A stretch of DNA of 64,000 bases, taken from the NCBI RefSeq assembly GCF_002368395.1, contig NZ_AP018254.1, positions 434,001-498,000 of the forward strand. Reading direction: 5' to 3'. The position numbers were made by a program, and so were the translations under genes. The number at the start of each line of letters is the position of its first letter. The first letter of the stretch is position 1. Source of the stretch: Calothrix sp. NIES-3974 (GTDB lineage Bacteria; Cyanobacteriota; Cyanobacteriia; Cyanobacteriales; Nostocaceae). The notes under the pieces are model-generated. The model was not told the DNA's origin and made no database searches. It saw only the letters and a program-made list of their open reading frames with translations. Positions 36,612 through 45,662 of the stretch are shown here, piece after piece.

Positions 36612-36977
36612 AATGTGAATTTGACGGATTGTAAACGTTATAATTACTGTGAATCTATAATTTTGAAAGTTAAGATTTAAAGTCGCCTCATCCATTAGTT
36701 AAGAACAAAGTCAATACCCGCATTTCTCACAAAATCCTAAAACTCATGGGGAATAGGGAGTAGGGAGTAGTGAATAGAAGGAAAATGAATTCGTTACTCA
36801 AGGCTTACAACTTACTCGTGAGATATCCAGAAATAGCTGGCTAATTCCAGGTTTACTGGTTTTATTCTCAATATACTAGGAGGTTTTTAAAAACTTCTAT
36901 TTCCTAGGAATGATACTGGACAATAGTTTCAGGCTTTATAACTCATCGTAGATAGCTACGACCGAGGAGTACTCACG
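36612..36977 (+). repeat. Long dispersed element A, copy 1 (inverted partner at 40386-40640)
   Basis: Matches the reverse complement of 40386-40640 in order: GAATTTGACGGATT, TTTTGAAAGTTAAG, GTTAAGAACAAAGTCAATA, ATTCCAGGTTTACTGGTTTT, ACTAGGAGGTTTTTAA, AATGATACTGGACAA, GTTTCAGGCTTTATAACTC, GTACTCACG. Copy 1 has an extra ~110 bp (about 36718-36838) that includes GGGAGTA heptads. Non-coding. Confidence 0.8.
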
Positions 36978-36986
36978 TTTGATTTC

Positions 36987-37205
36987 GGGTCTGCTGTCAA
37001 AGTCTTTTCGCAAGGGTAGGGAATAGGGGGTAGTTTTAACCCTACCGATTCCACTTTTGCTTGACTTCAAAAAACAACAGATATCAGCTTTTTGAGCTTC
37101 TATGCACTTATTGGGAAAGCACTGTCCGGAACTCAAATACCCTCTAAAGCTTACAAGATATAGAGACACGATATATCGCGTCTTTACTATTTTTCAGCAA
37201 GCCCT
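36987..37205 (+). repeat. Composite dispersed repeat, plus orientation
   Basis: Starts GGGTCTGCTGTCAAAGTC and ends CAGCAAGCCCT. Contains GGTAGGGAATAGG, TTTTAACCCTACC, GATTCCACTTTT, GGGAAAGCACT and a late hairpin GAGACACGATATATCGCGTC at 37162-37182. It directly follows element A copy 1. Confidence 0.8.
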
Positions 37206-37284
37206 ATTTACTGATTAATTTAAATTCTATTCCCGTTGTTGACAGTTAACTGTTAACAGTTAACTAAAGCTTCCCAAGGTGACA
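37206..37284. other. Short spacer with TTAACTGTTAACAGTTAA palindrome
   Basis: A near-perfect inverted repeat at 37246-37263 (TTAACTGTTAACAGTTAA), next to the end of the usp gene. It may serve as a terminator stem, but no strong T-run follows. Confidence 0.4.
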
Positions 37285-38148
37285 TTAACGAAATACTAAA
37301 ACCGGAATATTGCTACTACGAAGAATTTGAGCCGTAGTACTACCAATTACTAAATGACGAATGCGGCTATGTCCATAAGCCCCCATCAAGAGTAAATGGA
37401 TATTGTTGGCTTCGATATAATCCGCGATCGCATGTTCGGGATTATCTACCATGAGGGAAGTTATGGGTGTAAATCCAGCAAGAATTGCCTGTGCTTGGGC
37501 AAATTCTAGGTGTGAATTGGCAGTTGTATCTTCTCGATTTCTGGCAACAGTAACTATGTGCATCTCTAAGCCTTGAAAAGCAGGAGATAATTGTAAAAGT
37601 TGCAATATCTGCTGACAGCTTTTACTCCCGTCGTAAGCCAATAAAAATCGCTCAATTGGTTGAAATTGACGAGAAGTGATTAAACAAGGTTTACGACTAG
37701 CGCGAATTATTCGCTCCACATTTGACCCTAAATGTCCAGAAGCAAATTCCGCCGTTTCCCCCCGTTTACCTAAAACAATTAAATCAACTTCCGGTTCTAA
37801 TTCTGGCACGTAATCCACTAAAAAACCTGTTTTATGAACGGTTTGAACCGCTTCGACTCCACCGCGGGTAAGAGCTTCCTCGGCATCCTGTAAAATTAAT
37901 TTTGCCCGTTGATTGTATAATTTGGCTTTTTCATGCTCTAATGCCACTAATTGCTTCATGAGCATATCGGAGGTATTTACATCCATACTACCCCTCAATG
38001 ACCCAATTTCCTCCGTGGACTGATGTCGCATATCCGTGACATATAATACATTTATTGCGGCTCTGAATCGGGTCGCTAACCATGCTGCGTAGCGATAACT
38101 GTTCTGGGAAAAAACGGAGCCATCTGTACATAATAAAATCTGTTTCAT
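37285..38148 (-). CDS. Tandem universal stress protein
   Basis: Cytoplasmic UspA-type protein with two domains (about 1-150 and 155-287), 287 aa. Each begins with a beta strand and Asp (ILLCTDGSVFS; FLLAYDGSKS). Both carry the ATP-binding Gly pattern G-x2-G-x9/10-G-S: GKRGETAEFASGHLGS in domain 1 and GAYGHSRIRHLVIGS in domain 2, so both halves may bind nucleotide. Members of this family respond to starvation, redox or salt stress. It lies between the inverted copies of element A, divergent from the histidine kinase. Confidence 0.93.
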   Translation of the reverse strand: MKQILLCTDGSVFSQNSYRYAAWLATRFRAAINVLYVTDMRHQSTEEIGSLRGSMDVNTSDMLMKQLVALEHEKAKLYNQRAKLILQDAEEALTRGGVEAVQTVHKTGFLVDYVPELEPEVDLIVLGKRGETAEFASGHLGSNVERIIRASRKPCLITSRQFQPIERFLLAYDGSKSCQQILQLLQLSPAFQGLEMHIVTVARNREDTTANSHLEFAQAQAILAGFTPITSLMVDNPEHAIADYIEANNIHLLLMGAYGHSRIRHLVIGSTTAQILRSSNIPVLVFR

Positions 38149-38416
38149 TTTGAATTGTAGATTGTAAATTGTAGATTACTCTGACGTAGGCTTAAGTCTT
38201 CTCCAAAAGCAGCGAATGCGGGTTATGGATTTTGTGAAAAGTTGTACTAATTTGAGGAATAATTGCCACAAATAATGTGGACTTGTAGTAGTGCAGGTTG
38301 AAAAGCCTGCGTTTGAATTATAAAAATAATATGTCCATCATTTTTATTTTGGCAGAACACTAATCTACAATCCAAAATTAATGATATAACCTGTTCCCGA
38401 TACTTGATGCATACCC

Positions 38417-40297
38417 ATGTCCGATTTCCCCATCCCCAATCTACTTTTCATTGGTATTGGCTTGATTGCGATCGCCTTGGGGATTGGTTACTATTTCTTT
38501 CACCGGGAAGTCAGTCGTCGTAAACAAATTGAGGTGGTACTGCGACAACAAACCCAACGGGAAAGATTAGTCAATCAGATTGCCCAGCATATCCGGGAAT
38601 CTTTGGATTTAGGCGCAGTTTTAGCAACAACAGTGGCGGAGGTACAGAGTTTTTTGCAAGCGGATCGGGTCTTGATTTATCGACTTTGGTCTGATGGCAC
38701 AGGTAGCGCCATTACCGAGACAGTACTACCTGAGTATACAAAAATTTTAGGCGAAAATTTCCCGGCGGAGGTATTTCCAGGGGAGTATCATCAAGCCTAT
38801 TCCCTGGGTAAAACTCGCACAATTACCAGCGTCGAACAAGCAGATGTGGAGCCTTGTTTAGCGGAATTTGTCAAACAATTTGAGGTCAAAGCTAAGTTAG
38901 TTGTGCCGATTTTGCAGGAAAATCGCCAAAATCCCCACCAAAACCCCCATCTATGGGGATTATTAATTGCTCACCAATGTCGCAGTCCTCGCCAATGGGA
39001 ATCCTGGGAAGTAGAATTAATGAAACAACTTGCCACCCAAGTAGCGATCGCTATTCAACAATCGGAACTCTATCAACAATTACAAACCCTAAATGCAGAA
39101 CTAGAATTACGGGTACAACAACGTACCCAAGAATTAGCCCTCGCAAATAGCTTTTTAAGGGCAGAAATTGCTGAACGTCAACGTACAGAAGCAGCGTTGA
39201 TGGCTTTAATTATGGCTTCTCCTCGGGCCATTTTTACCCTGGATTTGGCTGGAAATGTGCAAATTTGGAATCCAGCGGCCGAACGGATGTTTGGTTGGAC
39301 ACAAAATGAGGTAATCAATCGTCCTAATCCGATTTTTGGGGATGATGAATCGGAAGAGTATCAAAAACTACAAGCAAGTATTTTTGCCGGGACGACCTAT
39401 ACCAGAGTCGAGTTACAACGTTATAAAAAAGATGGTACACCGATAGATATAATTTTCTCGGCGGCTCCATTATATGATACGGAAAATCAGATTAATGGAT
39501 TGGTTGCAGTAATTGCCGATATTACCGAACGCAAGCGATTAGAAGAAGTGCGTTCGGCTTTAGAAAGGGAAAAGGAATTAAGTGCGTTAAAGATTCGTTT
39601 TTTTGCAATGGCTTCCCATGAATTTCGCACCCCTTTAAGTACAGCTTTAGCCGCTGCCCAATTATTAGAAAATTGTCAGGATGAGTGGGATAATTCAGGC
39701 AAAAGATTGCGTAATTTACAGCGAATTCAGACATCCATCAAGAATATGGTGCAATTACTGGATGATATTTTAACTATTAATCGAGCCGAATCGGGAAAGT
39801 TAGAATTTAATCCTAAATTGTTAGATTTAGAAGCTTTTTGCCGGGGGTTTATCGAAGAACTTCGATTGAGCATCGGTGATAAACATCAATTAAATTTTAA
39901 TTGCATAGGCAAAGTTGTTTCTGCATACTTTGACGAAAAGTTATTACGTTCAATTTTGGCCAATTTACTCTCAAATGCCATTAAATATTCACCCGATGGA
40001 GGTCATGTAGATTTAAATATTAATTTTCAAAATCAGCAGGTAATATTAACAGTGCAAGATTGGGGAATCGGAATGCCCATAGATATGCAAAAACAGTTAT
40101 TTGAACCTTTTCAACGTGGTAAAAATGTCCGCAGCATACCCGGTACAGGTTTAGGATTAGTTGTAGTCAAAAAGTGTGTGGACTTACATCGAGGCACGAT
40201 TCAGATTACTAGTGAGACAGGGGTGGGAACTGTTTGTGTTGTCAAATTACCATTAACCTCTGACTCCTCACAAATTCCAAAGATTTTCAGGGAGTAG
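38417..40297 (+). CDS. Membrane-anchored GAF-PAS sensor histidine kinase
   Basis: Two-component sensor, 626 aa: one N-terminal membrane span (about 8-28), a phytochrome-type GAF domain (about 55-220), a coiled linker, a PAS domain (about 262-375, WNPAAERMFGWTQNEVI) and the kinase core. Phospho-acceptor His401 lies in SHEFRTPLSTA; the N-box is ILANLLSNAIKYSP, G1 DWGIGMP and G2 GTGLGLVVVKK. The GAF domain contains Cys147 (VEPCLAEF) at the place where cyanobacteriochromes attach bilin (usually CH; here CL). No response-regulator gene is adjacent. Divergent from usp. Confidence 0.92.
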   Translation: MSDFPIPNLLFIGIGLIAIALGIGYYFFHREVSRRKQIEVVLRQQTQRERLVNQIAQHIRESLDLGAVLATTVAEVQSFLQADRVLIYRLWSDGTGSAITETVLPEYTKILGENFPAEVFPGEYHQAYSLGKTRTITSVEQADVEPCLAEFVKQFEVKAKLVVPILQENRQNPHQNPHLWGLLIAHQCRSPRQWESWEVELMKQLATQVAIAIQQSELYQQLQTLNAELELRVQQRTQELALANSFLRAEIAERQRTEAALMALIMASPRAIFTLDLAGNVQIWNPAAERMFGWTQNEVINRPNPIFGDDESEEYQKLQASIFAGTTYTRVELQRYKKDGTPIDIIFSAAPLYDTENQINGLVAVIADITERKRLEEVRSALEREKELSALKIRFFAMASHEFRTPLSTALAAAQLLENCQDEWDNSGKRLRNLQRIQTSIKNMVQLLDDILTINRAESGKLEFNPKLLDLEAFCRGFIEELRLSIGDKHQLNFNCIGKVVSAYFDEKLLRSILANLLSNAIKYSPDGGHVDLNINFQNQQVILTVQDWGIGMPIDMQKQLFEPFQRGKNVRSIPGTGLGLVVVKKCVDLHRGTIQITSETGVGTVCVVKLPLTSDSSQIPKIFRE

Positions 40298-40725
40298 GAA
40301 CTTTAAATAGACTACGTTATTTAGTGTCCAATTCAGCTTTGTACTGAGGTTTTGCGGGAGCATGAACAATGCTTTTGAATTGAGACGTGAGTACTTCTAC
40401 GGAGAGAAATGGCTACGACCGGTGAGTTGTAAAGCCTGAAACTCTTGTCCAATATCATTCTTAGGAATATAGAAGTTTCTCAAAACCTCCTAATATGTTG
40501 AAAATAAAATCAGTAAACCTGGAATCAGTCAGTTATTGACATTGTTCTCAACTCATGAATGAGGTTACTTTGAAGCTTAACTTTCAAAATCATTGATTCA
40601 CGAGGATTGTAGCCTTTGAAATCCGTCGAATTCATGTTAATTTGACGCGATCGCTGGCTAAAAATTTGTGCTACCAATCTCAAATATGGATAATATTTTC
40701 AGCATTATTACTGATTGACAAATTA
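40298..40725. other. Spacer with element A copy 2
   Basis: Non-coding; almost entirely occupied by the inverted element at 40386-40640. Confidence 0.6.
40386..40640 (-). repeat. Long dispersed element A, copy 2 (inverted)
   Basis: About 255 bp matching 36612-36977 in reverse complement across nearly its full length, roughly 75-80% identical by eye. Together the two copies bracket usp and the histidine kinase. No open frame and no terminal target duplication recognised. Confidence 0.8.
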
Positions 40726-41673
40726 TTAATTACCTTCATTTGTGACCAATGGTTCCCCTGCTGTATTCTGTCTCCTGTCTCCGACCTTCCCCCAATCCAT
40801 CCATTTCCTTGTTCCAAAGCAGCTACAGGCTTTTGCGGCAATTTGGGTGGCTAGGGTGAGGGCTTGGGGAAAACTATGGTTAAGGATATAATAGCTGAAT
40901 GCACCATGAAAAATGTCTCCAGCACCTAGGGTATCAACGGTGTGGACTGGAGGGATGGGGATGGTATGTATTTCCCGTTGCTCTTTGTGATTATCTAGGT
41001 ATTGAATCGGTTTTTCGCCACGGGTAATGGCGATGTGGGGGATATGGTAGGTTTGGAGGTAGGTAAATACATCCTCATTTGATTGGCAACTGGGTGGATA
41101 AAAATTACTGGAACAAACGGCATAATCCACTAGGTGTAATAAACTTTCTAATCCTGGTTTCCAGCTACCAGCATCGATGACGACGGGGATATTTTGGGTT
41201 TTGGCAATTTGAGCCAGTTCTCGACTCACGGGGATTTGATGTCCATCAATCAGCAGGATTTGATAGGTGTGATTGGCTAGTTGGGTATAGATGTGGGGAG
41301 GGATAGACTCTATGGTTGCTTGGGTTTTGACCGCATTGAGAGAAATTACAGCCCGTTCTCCGGTGGATTGGGTGACAATGATGGATGAGACTGGTGGGGA
41401 ATTGGTGGTATCCGGTGCTAAATCTGCCACGGTAATGGGAAATTGACAAATATCACTTTTGATTAATTGGGCGATCGCATGTTTTCCTAACACACCTAAA
41501 ATGGTAGATTGACCACCTAGATAACTAAATGTCACCCCAGCATTAGTTGCTGGACCACCTGCGGCAATCGTACTATCCCTTGCAACTAGTTTTTGATTGG
41601 CTTGGGGAGGATTGTCAGCTAAATAAATTAAATCAAGGGTAATCAGACCAATAAATAATCCATTAGGAGACAT
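40726..41673 (-). CDS. PfkB-family carbohydrate kinase
   Basis: Cytoplasmic sugar or nucleoside kinase of the ribokinase fold, 315 aa. N-terminal glycine motif IAAGGPATNAGVTFSYLGG and C-terminal catalytic motif VDTLGAGDIFHGAF, in which the Asp is the base and GAGD forms the anion hole. Start MSPNGLFIGLITLDLIYL. The substrate is not predictable from sequence. The last ~20 residues (WMDWGKVGDRRQN) look unlike the family and run into the spacer, so the original stop may have shifted. Confidence 0.9.
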   Translation of the reverse strand: MSPNGLFIGLITLDLIYLADNPPQANQKLVARDSTIAAGGPATNAGVTFSYLGGQSTILGVLGKHAIAQLIKSDICQFPITVADLAPDTTNSPPVSSIIVTQSTGERAVISLNAVKTQATIESIPPHIYTQLANHTYQILLIDGHQIPVSRELAQIAKTQNIPVVIDAGSWKPGLESLLHLVDYAVCSSNFYPPSCQSNEDVFTYLQTYHIPHIAITRGEKPIQYLDNHKEQREIHTIPIPPVHTVDTLGAGDIFHGAFSYYILNHSFPQALTLATQIAAKACSCFGTRKWMDWGKVGDRRQNTAGEPLVTNEGN

Positions 41674-42298
41674 AATTGTTAGGGAATCGGGAGTAGGGAA
41701 TAGGGGATATACTTTGCACGCTGATATATCTCCCTTTTGGTTTGTTGACAGTTGACGGGTGACAGTAGAGACTTAGCAATGCGACATCTTTTCAAACATG
41801 AACCATTTGACCGTGCAAGACATAGCAAGAATGGCGTTGCATAAATGCGGGATGAACTGAAGGCTAAAAGTATTATTATTTCGTTTAATATTCAGCAAAA
41901 TCATCCCCTAAATCAGCAAAGTCGAAAGAATTAATTAATTATTTATTTATAAATTAACGCTGTTGATCAAACCCTAAATCCTAGAGACGACCCGTCGGGT
42001 TATCTCTATGGAAATCCAAAACCCAAAACCTAAATGTCTTCCACAGCAGAAATCTTATTTTCATCTCCAATAGTTCCTTTTCCTAACCATACCCAGTTAC
42101 CAGACGTGGAGATTTTTCCATTTCTCCATTGGGTGTAGAATTGGGAATTTGGGAGAGTACATATCAAAATATGACTTTACCCTGGTTGTGTTGGTAGGAT
42201 GATACAGGTAACTTATTGTTGACGGGTGAAGAACGTGCTGACTTGTTAGCTGGGAAATTGCGGGAGTTAGGTGTAGATCCCAATACTATATTAATGAT
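41674..42298. other. Divergent spacer with a hairpin and a short open frame
   Basis: Includes a degraded hairpin at 41765-41792 (TAGAGACTTAGCAATGC), a GAGACGACCCGTCGGG hairpin at 41981-42009, and AAACCC-type heptads. At its end a frame from TTG 42216 to the stop at 42371 reads LLTGEERADLLAGKLRELG and runs into rsmI; it has a helical, protein-like look but no start signal. Confidence 0.5.
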
Positions 42299-43165
42299 AT
42301 GGCAAGTAACGAACCCAAACCAAGAACTTTATACATTGTTGGTACACCGATTGGTAACTTGGAAGATATGACCTTTCGAGCGGTGCGGATTCTCCAACAT
42401 GTGGATTTAATTGCTGCGGAAGATACCCGTCACACTGGTAAACTGTTACAACACTTTCAAATCAAAACTCCCCAAATTAGCTACCACGAACATAACCGCA
42501 CTAGTCGGATTCCCGAATTAGTCGAAAAATTACATCATGGTCGCGCGATCGCATTAGTTTCAGATGCAGGAATGCCAGGTATTTCTGACCCCGGTTATGA
42601 ATTGGTCACAGCTTGTATTGACGCTGGGATTACTGTTGTCCCTATTCCCGGTGTCACCGCAGCAATTACAGCTTTGAGTGCATCGGGACAACCGACTGAT
42701 AAATTCGTGTTTGAGGGGTTTTTACCCGCGAAATCAAATCAGCGTCGTCAGACTTTAACTTCTTTGCAATCAGAAACTCGAACTTTAATCTTTTATGAGT
42801 CACCCCACCGTCTACGAGCCATGTTAGCGGATTTACAATTATGTTTGGGTGGAGAACGGGAAATCGTCCTCGCCAGAGAATTAACCAAAATGCATGAGGA
42901 ATTTTGGCGGGGAACTGTTGAGGAAGCGATTGATTACTATCAACAACGGGAACCCCAAGGAGAATATACGGTAATTGTTGCCGGAGTTACACCGCAACCA
43001 GTGGAAGTTTCGGACACCCAAATTCAAACCGAATTAATCCAACTTCTAGAAGATGGTTTATCCCGCTCCCAAGCAAGTCGAGAGGTGGCTAAACGCCTAT
43101 CTTTGTCACGTCGATATGTGTATAATTTAGCGCTATCAATACCGGAATTTGCTGGAGATGAGTAG
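42299..43165 (+). CDS. rsmI: 16S rRNA (cytidine-1402 2'-O)-methyltransferase
   Basis: SAM-dependent enzyme that 2'-O-methylates C1402 in the ribosomal P site; 288 aa of the tetrapyrrole-methylase fold. Seen: TLYIVGTPIGNLEDMTFRA, AAEDTRHTGKLL, SDAGMPGISDPGYELV, PGVTAAITALSASG, FEGFLPAK and the C-terminal SRSQASREVAKRLSLSRR. Start ATG 42299 is embedded in the end of a short upstream frame, so translation could be coupled. Stands alone otherwise. Confidence 0.96.
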   Translation: MASNEPKPRTLYIVGTPIGNLEDMTFRAVRILQHVDLIAAEDTRHTGKLLQHFQIKTPQISYHEHNRTSRIPELVEKLHHGRAIALVSDAGMPGISDPGYELVTACIDAGITVVPIPGVTAAITALSASGQPTDKFVFEGFLPAKSNQRRQTLTSLQSETRTLIFYESPHRLRAMLADLQLCLGGEREIVLARELTKMHEEFWRGTVEEAIDYYQQREPQGEYTVIVAGVTPQPVEVSDTQIQTELIQLLEDGLSRSQASREVAKRLSLSRRYVYNLALSIPEFAGDE

Positions 43166-43265
43166 TGAATTCTCGCTTGTAAATAGGGAGTTCTCAAACT
43201 ATTCTCAAAACTTGATATTGTTAACAAATAAAGTTGTAGACGTTGATAAATAAATTTGGTTTACT

Positions 43266-43616
43266 ATGCCCTTAATTCAAGTCAAAACTTCCACTGCTGC
43301 ACCTGCAACTCCAGATGTACAAGCAATGCTGAAAAATCTATCCGCAAAGCTCGCTCAACACACAGGAAAGCCAGAATCCTACGTCATGACAGCCTTTGAA
43401 GCCGAAGTTCCGATGACTTTCGCTGGAACCACCGAACCTGCTTGTTATGTGGAAATCAAAAGTATTGGTAAAATGAAACCGGAACAAACCCAAGCCATGA
43501 GTCAGGACTTTTGTACCACTTTAAATCAAAGTTTAGGTGTACCCACCAATCGGATATATATCGAATTTGCCGATGCTCAGGGATATATGTGGGGTTGGAA
43601 CGGTTCAACTTTTTGA
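43266..43616 (+). CDS. MIF-like tautomerase (phenylpyruvate tautomerase family)
   Basis: 116-aa protein of the macrophage-migration-inhibitory-factor superfamily, a trimer in which Pro2 (exposed after Met removal; MPLIQVKTS) is the catalytic base. Length and pattern fit: KLAQHTGKPESYVMTAFE and VPTNRIYIEFADAQGYMWGWNGSTF are the family's active-site and C-terminal blocks. In cyanobacteria its natural substrate is unknown. Confidence 0.93.
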   Translation: MPLIQVKTSTAAPATPDVQAMLKNLSAKLAQHTGKPESYVMTAFEAEVPMTFAGTTEPACYVEIKSIGKMKPEQTQAMSQDFCTTLNQSLGVPTNRIYIEFADAQGYMWGWNGSTF

Positions 43617-43654
43617 TTTTGGATTCGGCATGATAAATAATTATTTATCCTCCC

Positions 43655-44464
43655 TCACTCCTGAATATCTCGAAATAGACGGGTATGGTCTGGATGATAA
43701 AGGCGCGATCGCAATTCTTGTTGTTCTTTCTGTTCTGTTAAGGTTTGATTAGCCAGAGCTGGACTAATAATATACAGTGTTGTCCGCAGAAGTTTTTGCT
43801 GATGGCTATATTCAGCCATACCCTTCAATGGCAAGACTTCTATTTTCTCGTCTTCCCAGCCAATCCGAAAACAAACGGCAACAGGTGTATGGGGGGGATA
43901 ATGTTCCATTAATTTGGCTTGAGCAATATCCACATGTTTCGCACTCAAATATAGGCATAAGCTAGCTCGATGAGCTGCTAGGGATGCTAGTTCTTCCGTC
44001 GCTGGTACTTGGGTACGTCCACTAATTCTTGTCAAAATAATTGTCTGCACTAACCCCGGAACAGTTAATTCCACCTTGAGTTTGGCTGCTGCTGCTTGGT
44101 AAGCGCTAATTCCGGGTATCACCTCAAAGGGAATATTTGCCTCGGCTAATAGCTGCATTTGCTCATAAATAGCACTGTATAAGCTAGGGTCTCCCGAATG
44201 CAGTCGCACCACAATCTGACCGCGATTTACCCGGTCAATCATAATGGGCAAAATCGTTTCTAATGTTTCGCTGGCTGTTCGCAAAATTTCCGCATCATAA
44301 CGGCAGCAATCCAAAATTTCCAGGGGAATCAGGGAATCAGCAAATAAAATTACATCGGCTTGGCGAATCAATTTTTGGGCTTTGATGGTTAATAAATCTG
44401 GGTCTCCGGGACCAGCACCGACTATGTAAACACCAGGAACATGATTTTTATAGTTATTTTTCAT
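43655..44464 (-). CDS. cobM: Precorrin-4 C(11)-methyltransferase
   Basis: Cobalamin pathway enzyme (CobM/CbiF) that methylates C-11 of the corrin precursor with SAM; 269 aa. Tetrapyrrole-methylase motifs: YIVGAGPGDPDLLTIKAQKL, VVRLHSGDPSLYSAIYEQM, PGISAYQAAAAKLKVELT and TRISGRTQVPATEEL. Together with cbiB at 24.5 kb it shows that the organism makes a cobamide, although the genes are 20 kb apart. The plus-strand terminator at 44603 lies behind its start, in the opposite direction. Confidence 0.95.
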   Translation of the reverse strand: MKNNYKNHVPGVYIVGAGPGDPDLLTIKAQKLIRQADVILFADSLIPLEILDCCRYDAEILRTASETLETILPIMIDRVNRGQIVVRLHSGDPSLYSAIYEQMQLLAEANIPFEVIPGISAYQAAAAKLKVELTVPGLVQTIILTRISGRTQVPATEELASLAAHRASLCLYLSAKHVDIAQAKLMEHYPPHTPVAVCFRIGWEDEKIEVLPLKGMAEYSHQQKLLRTTLYIISPALANQTLTEQKEQQELRSRLYHPDHTRLFRDIQE

Positions 44465-44469
44465 GCGAA

Positions 44470-44632
44470 AAAGCTAGTTATGATTACATAGGATAGTTGT
44501 TTTGTTTCTTGAATAACCAAGTTTTTTCAGATTTTTTTGGGCTGTTTTCCGGATTAAACCCCTAAACAGAGTAGAAGTGATTGGTAGATGCACCCTGGTT
44601 AAGCCCTGGAGAAAACTCTGGGGCATTTTTTA
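44470..44632 (+). ncRNA. Possible plus-strand small RNA ending in an intrinsic terminator
   Basis: A strong terminator points along the plus strand between two minus-strand genes (cobM and lgt), where no plus-strand gene exists to use it. A TATGAT-like -10 box at 44477-44482 could start a transcript of about 140-150 nt. Its body has no open frame and does not match small RNAs I know (Yfr1, 6S, SRP, RNase P). Speculative. Confidence 0.25.
44603..44632 (+). terminator. Intrinsic terminator, plus strand
   Basis: Nine-pair stem GCCCTGGAG / CTCTGGGGC (two G-T pairs) with an AAAA loop, followed by ATTTTTTATTTT. The T-run exists only in the plus-strand direction. Confidence 0.75.
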
Positions 44633-44708
44633 TTTTGGATTTTAGATTTTGGATTTTGGATTAATGTGATACCAATGGGAAACAAGAATGGGACAGATGA
44701 ATTTTATT

Positions 44709-44736
44709 CGTAGAGACGCGATATATCGTGTCTCCA
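44709..44736. repeat. Hairpin-family member before lgt 3' end
   Basis: CGTAGAGACGCGATATATC with right arm GTGTCTCC; same core as 445-474 with two arm mismatches. The spacer 44637-44700 also holds ATTTTGG heptads. Confidence 0.75.
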
Positions 44737-44783
44737 TTCTGGAGAGGATGGGAACAAAGTTCATCAAATTTCACGTTGAATGA

Positions 44784-45662
44784 CTATTCTTGCACTTTTT
44801 GTCCGTTTTCCCCCTGATTAGACTCGTCTGTAACAACATCTGGTAGGGAACGCTTGGCGATGTACAACCACCACAAACCTGCTAGACCAAAAACAATACC
44901 CATCAAACTCACCACCTGAGCCATTCTCAACCAACCTAACATTAAGCTGTCGGTGCGCAATCCTTCAATCCATAAACGCCCTAGGCTATAGGTTGCAAAG
45001 TAGACTAAAAATAATGTACCTGGTTTGAGTTTGAGTTTACCTTGTAAACCCCTGGCAAATAGGAAAATCAAGAGGGCAAACACACCCAGATTCCACAGCG
45101 ACTCGTACAGAAATGTGGGGTGGAAATATTCATAATTAATTAAATCCAGGGGACGGCGATCGCGGGGAATATACAATTTCCACGGTAAATCCGTCGGACT
45201 ACCAAAGGCTTCTGAGTTAAAAAAGTTACCCCATCTTCCAATGGCTTGTCCTAAAATTAGGGATGGTGCAACCACATCCGCCAACTGCCAAAATGAAGAA
45301 TGTCTAACTTTGGCAAAAATGATTGCCGCGATCACTCCCCCCAGAATTGCTCCATGAATGGCAATTCCCCCTTCCCAGATAGCAAAAATTTTCCCCAGAT
45401 TTTGGGCATATTCTGACCATTGGAAGACAACATAGTACAAGCGTGCGGCAGGAATTGCTCCTAGCACCAGCCAAATTGATAAATCTCCGATTAATTCCGG
45501 ATTTATATTCCGTTTTTTTGCTAAATTTTGTGATAAAGTCACCCCAATAATCAAAGCGCTGGCAATTAAGATGCCATACCAACGAATCGGTAACGGTCCA
45601 AGGGTGGGTCCAGGGGATTGAAAACGGAAGGCTAGGGGGAGGATAGAAAAATCCAGGGGCAT
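44784..45662 (-). CDS. lgt: Prolipoprotein diacylglyceryl transferase
   Basis: Inner-membrane enzyme that transfers diacylglycerol to the lipobox Cys of prolipoproteins, the first step of lipoprotein maturation; 292 aa with about seven hydrophobic spans. Signatures: [33 protein letters not shown] and the Lgt signature [17 protein letters not shown], plus [15 protein letters not shown]. LspA, the second enzyme of the pathway, is encoded at 57967 on the same strand but not in the same operon. Confidence 0.96.
   Translation of the reverse strand: MPLDFSILPLAFRFQSPGPTLGPLPIRWYGILIASALIIGVTLSQNLAKKRNINPELIGDLSIWLVLGAIPAARLYYVVFQWSEYAQNLGKIFAIWEGGIAIHGAILGGVIAAIIFAKVRHSSFWQLADVVAPSLILGQAIGRWGNFFNSEAFGSPTDLPWKLYIPRDRRPLDLINYEYFHPTFLYESLWNLGVFALLIFLFARGLQGKLKLKPGTLFLVYFATYSLGRLWIEGLRTDSLMLGWLRMAQVVSLMGIVFGLAGLWWLYIAKRSLPDVVTDESNQGENGQKVQE

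Noticed and set aside
36936-37169. 77-codon minus-strand frame
   Set aside because: Lies wholly within element A and the composite repeat.
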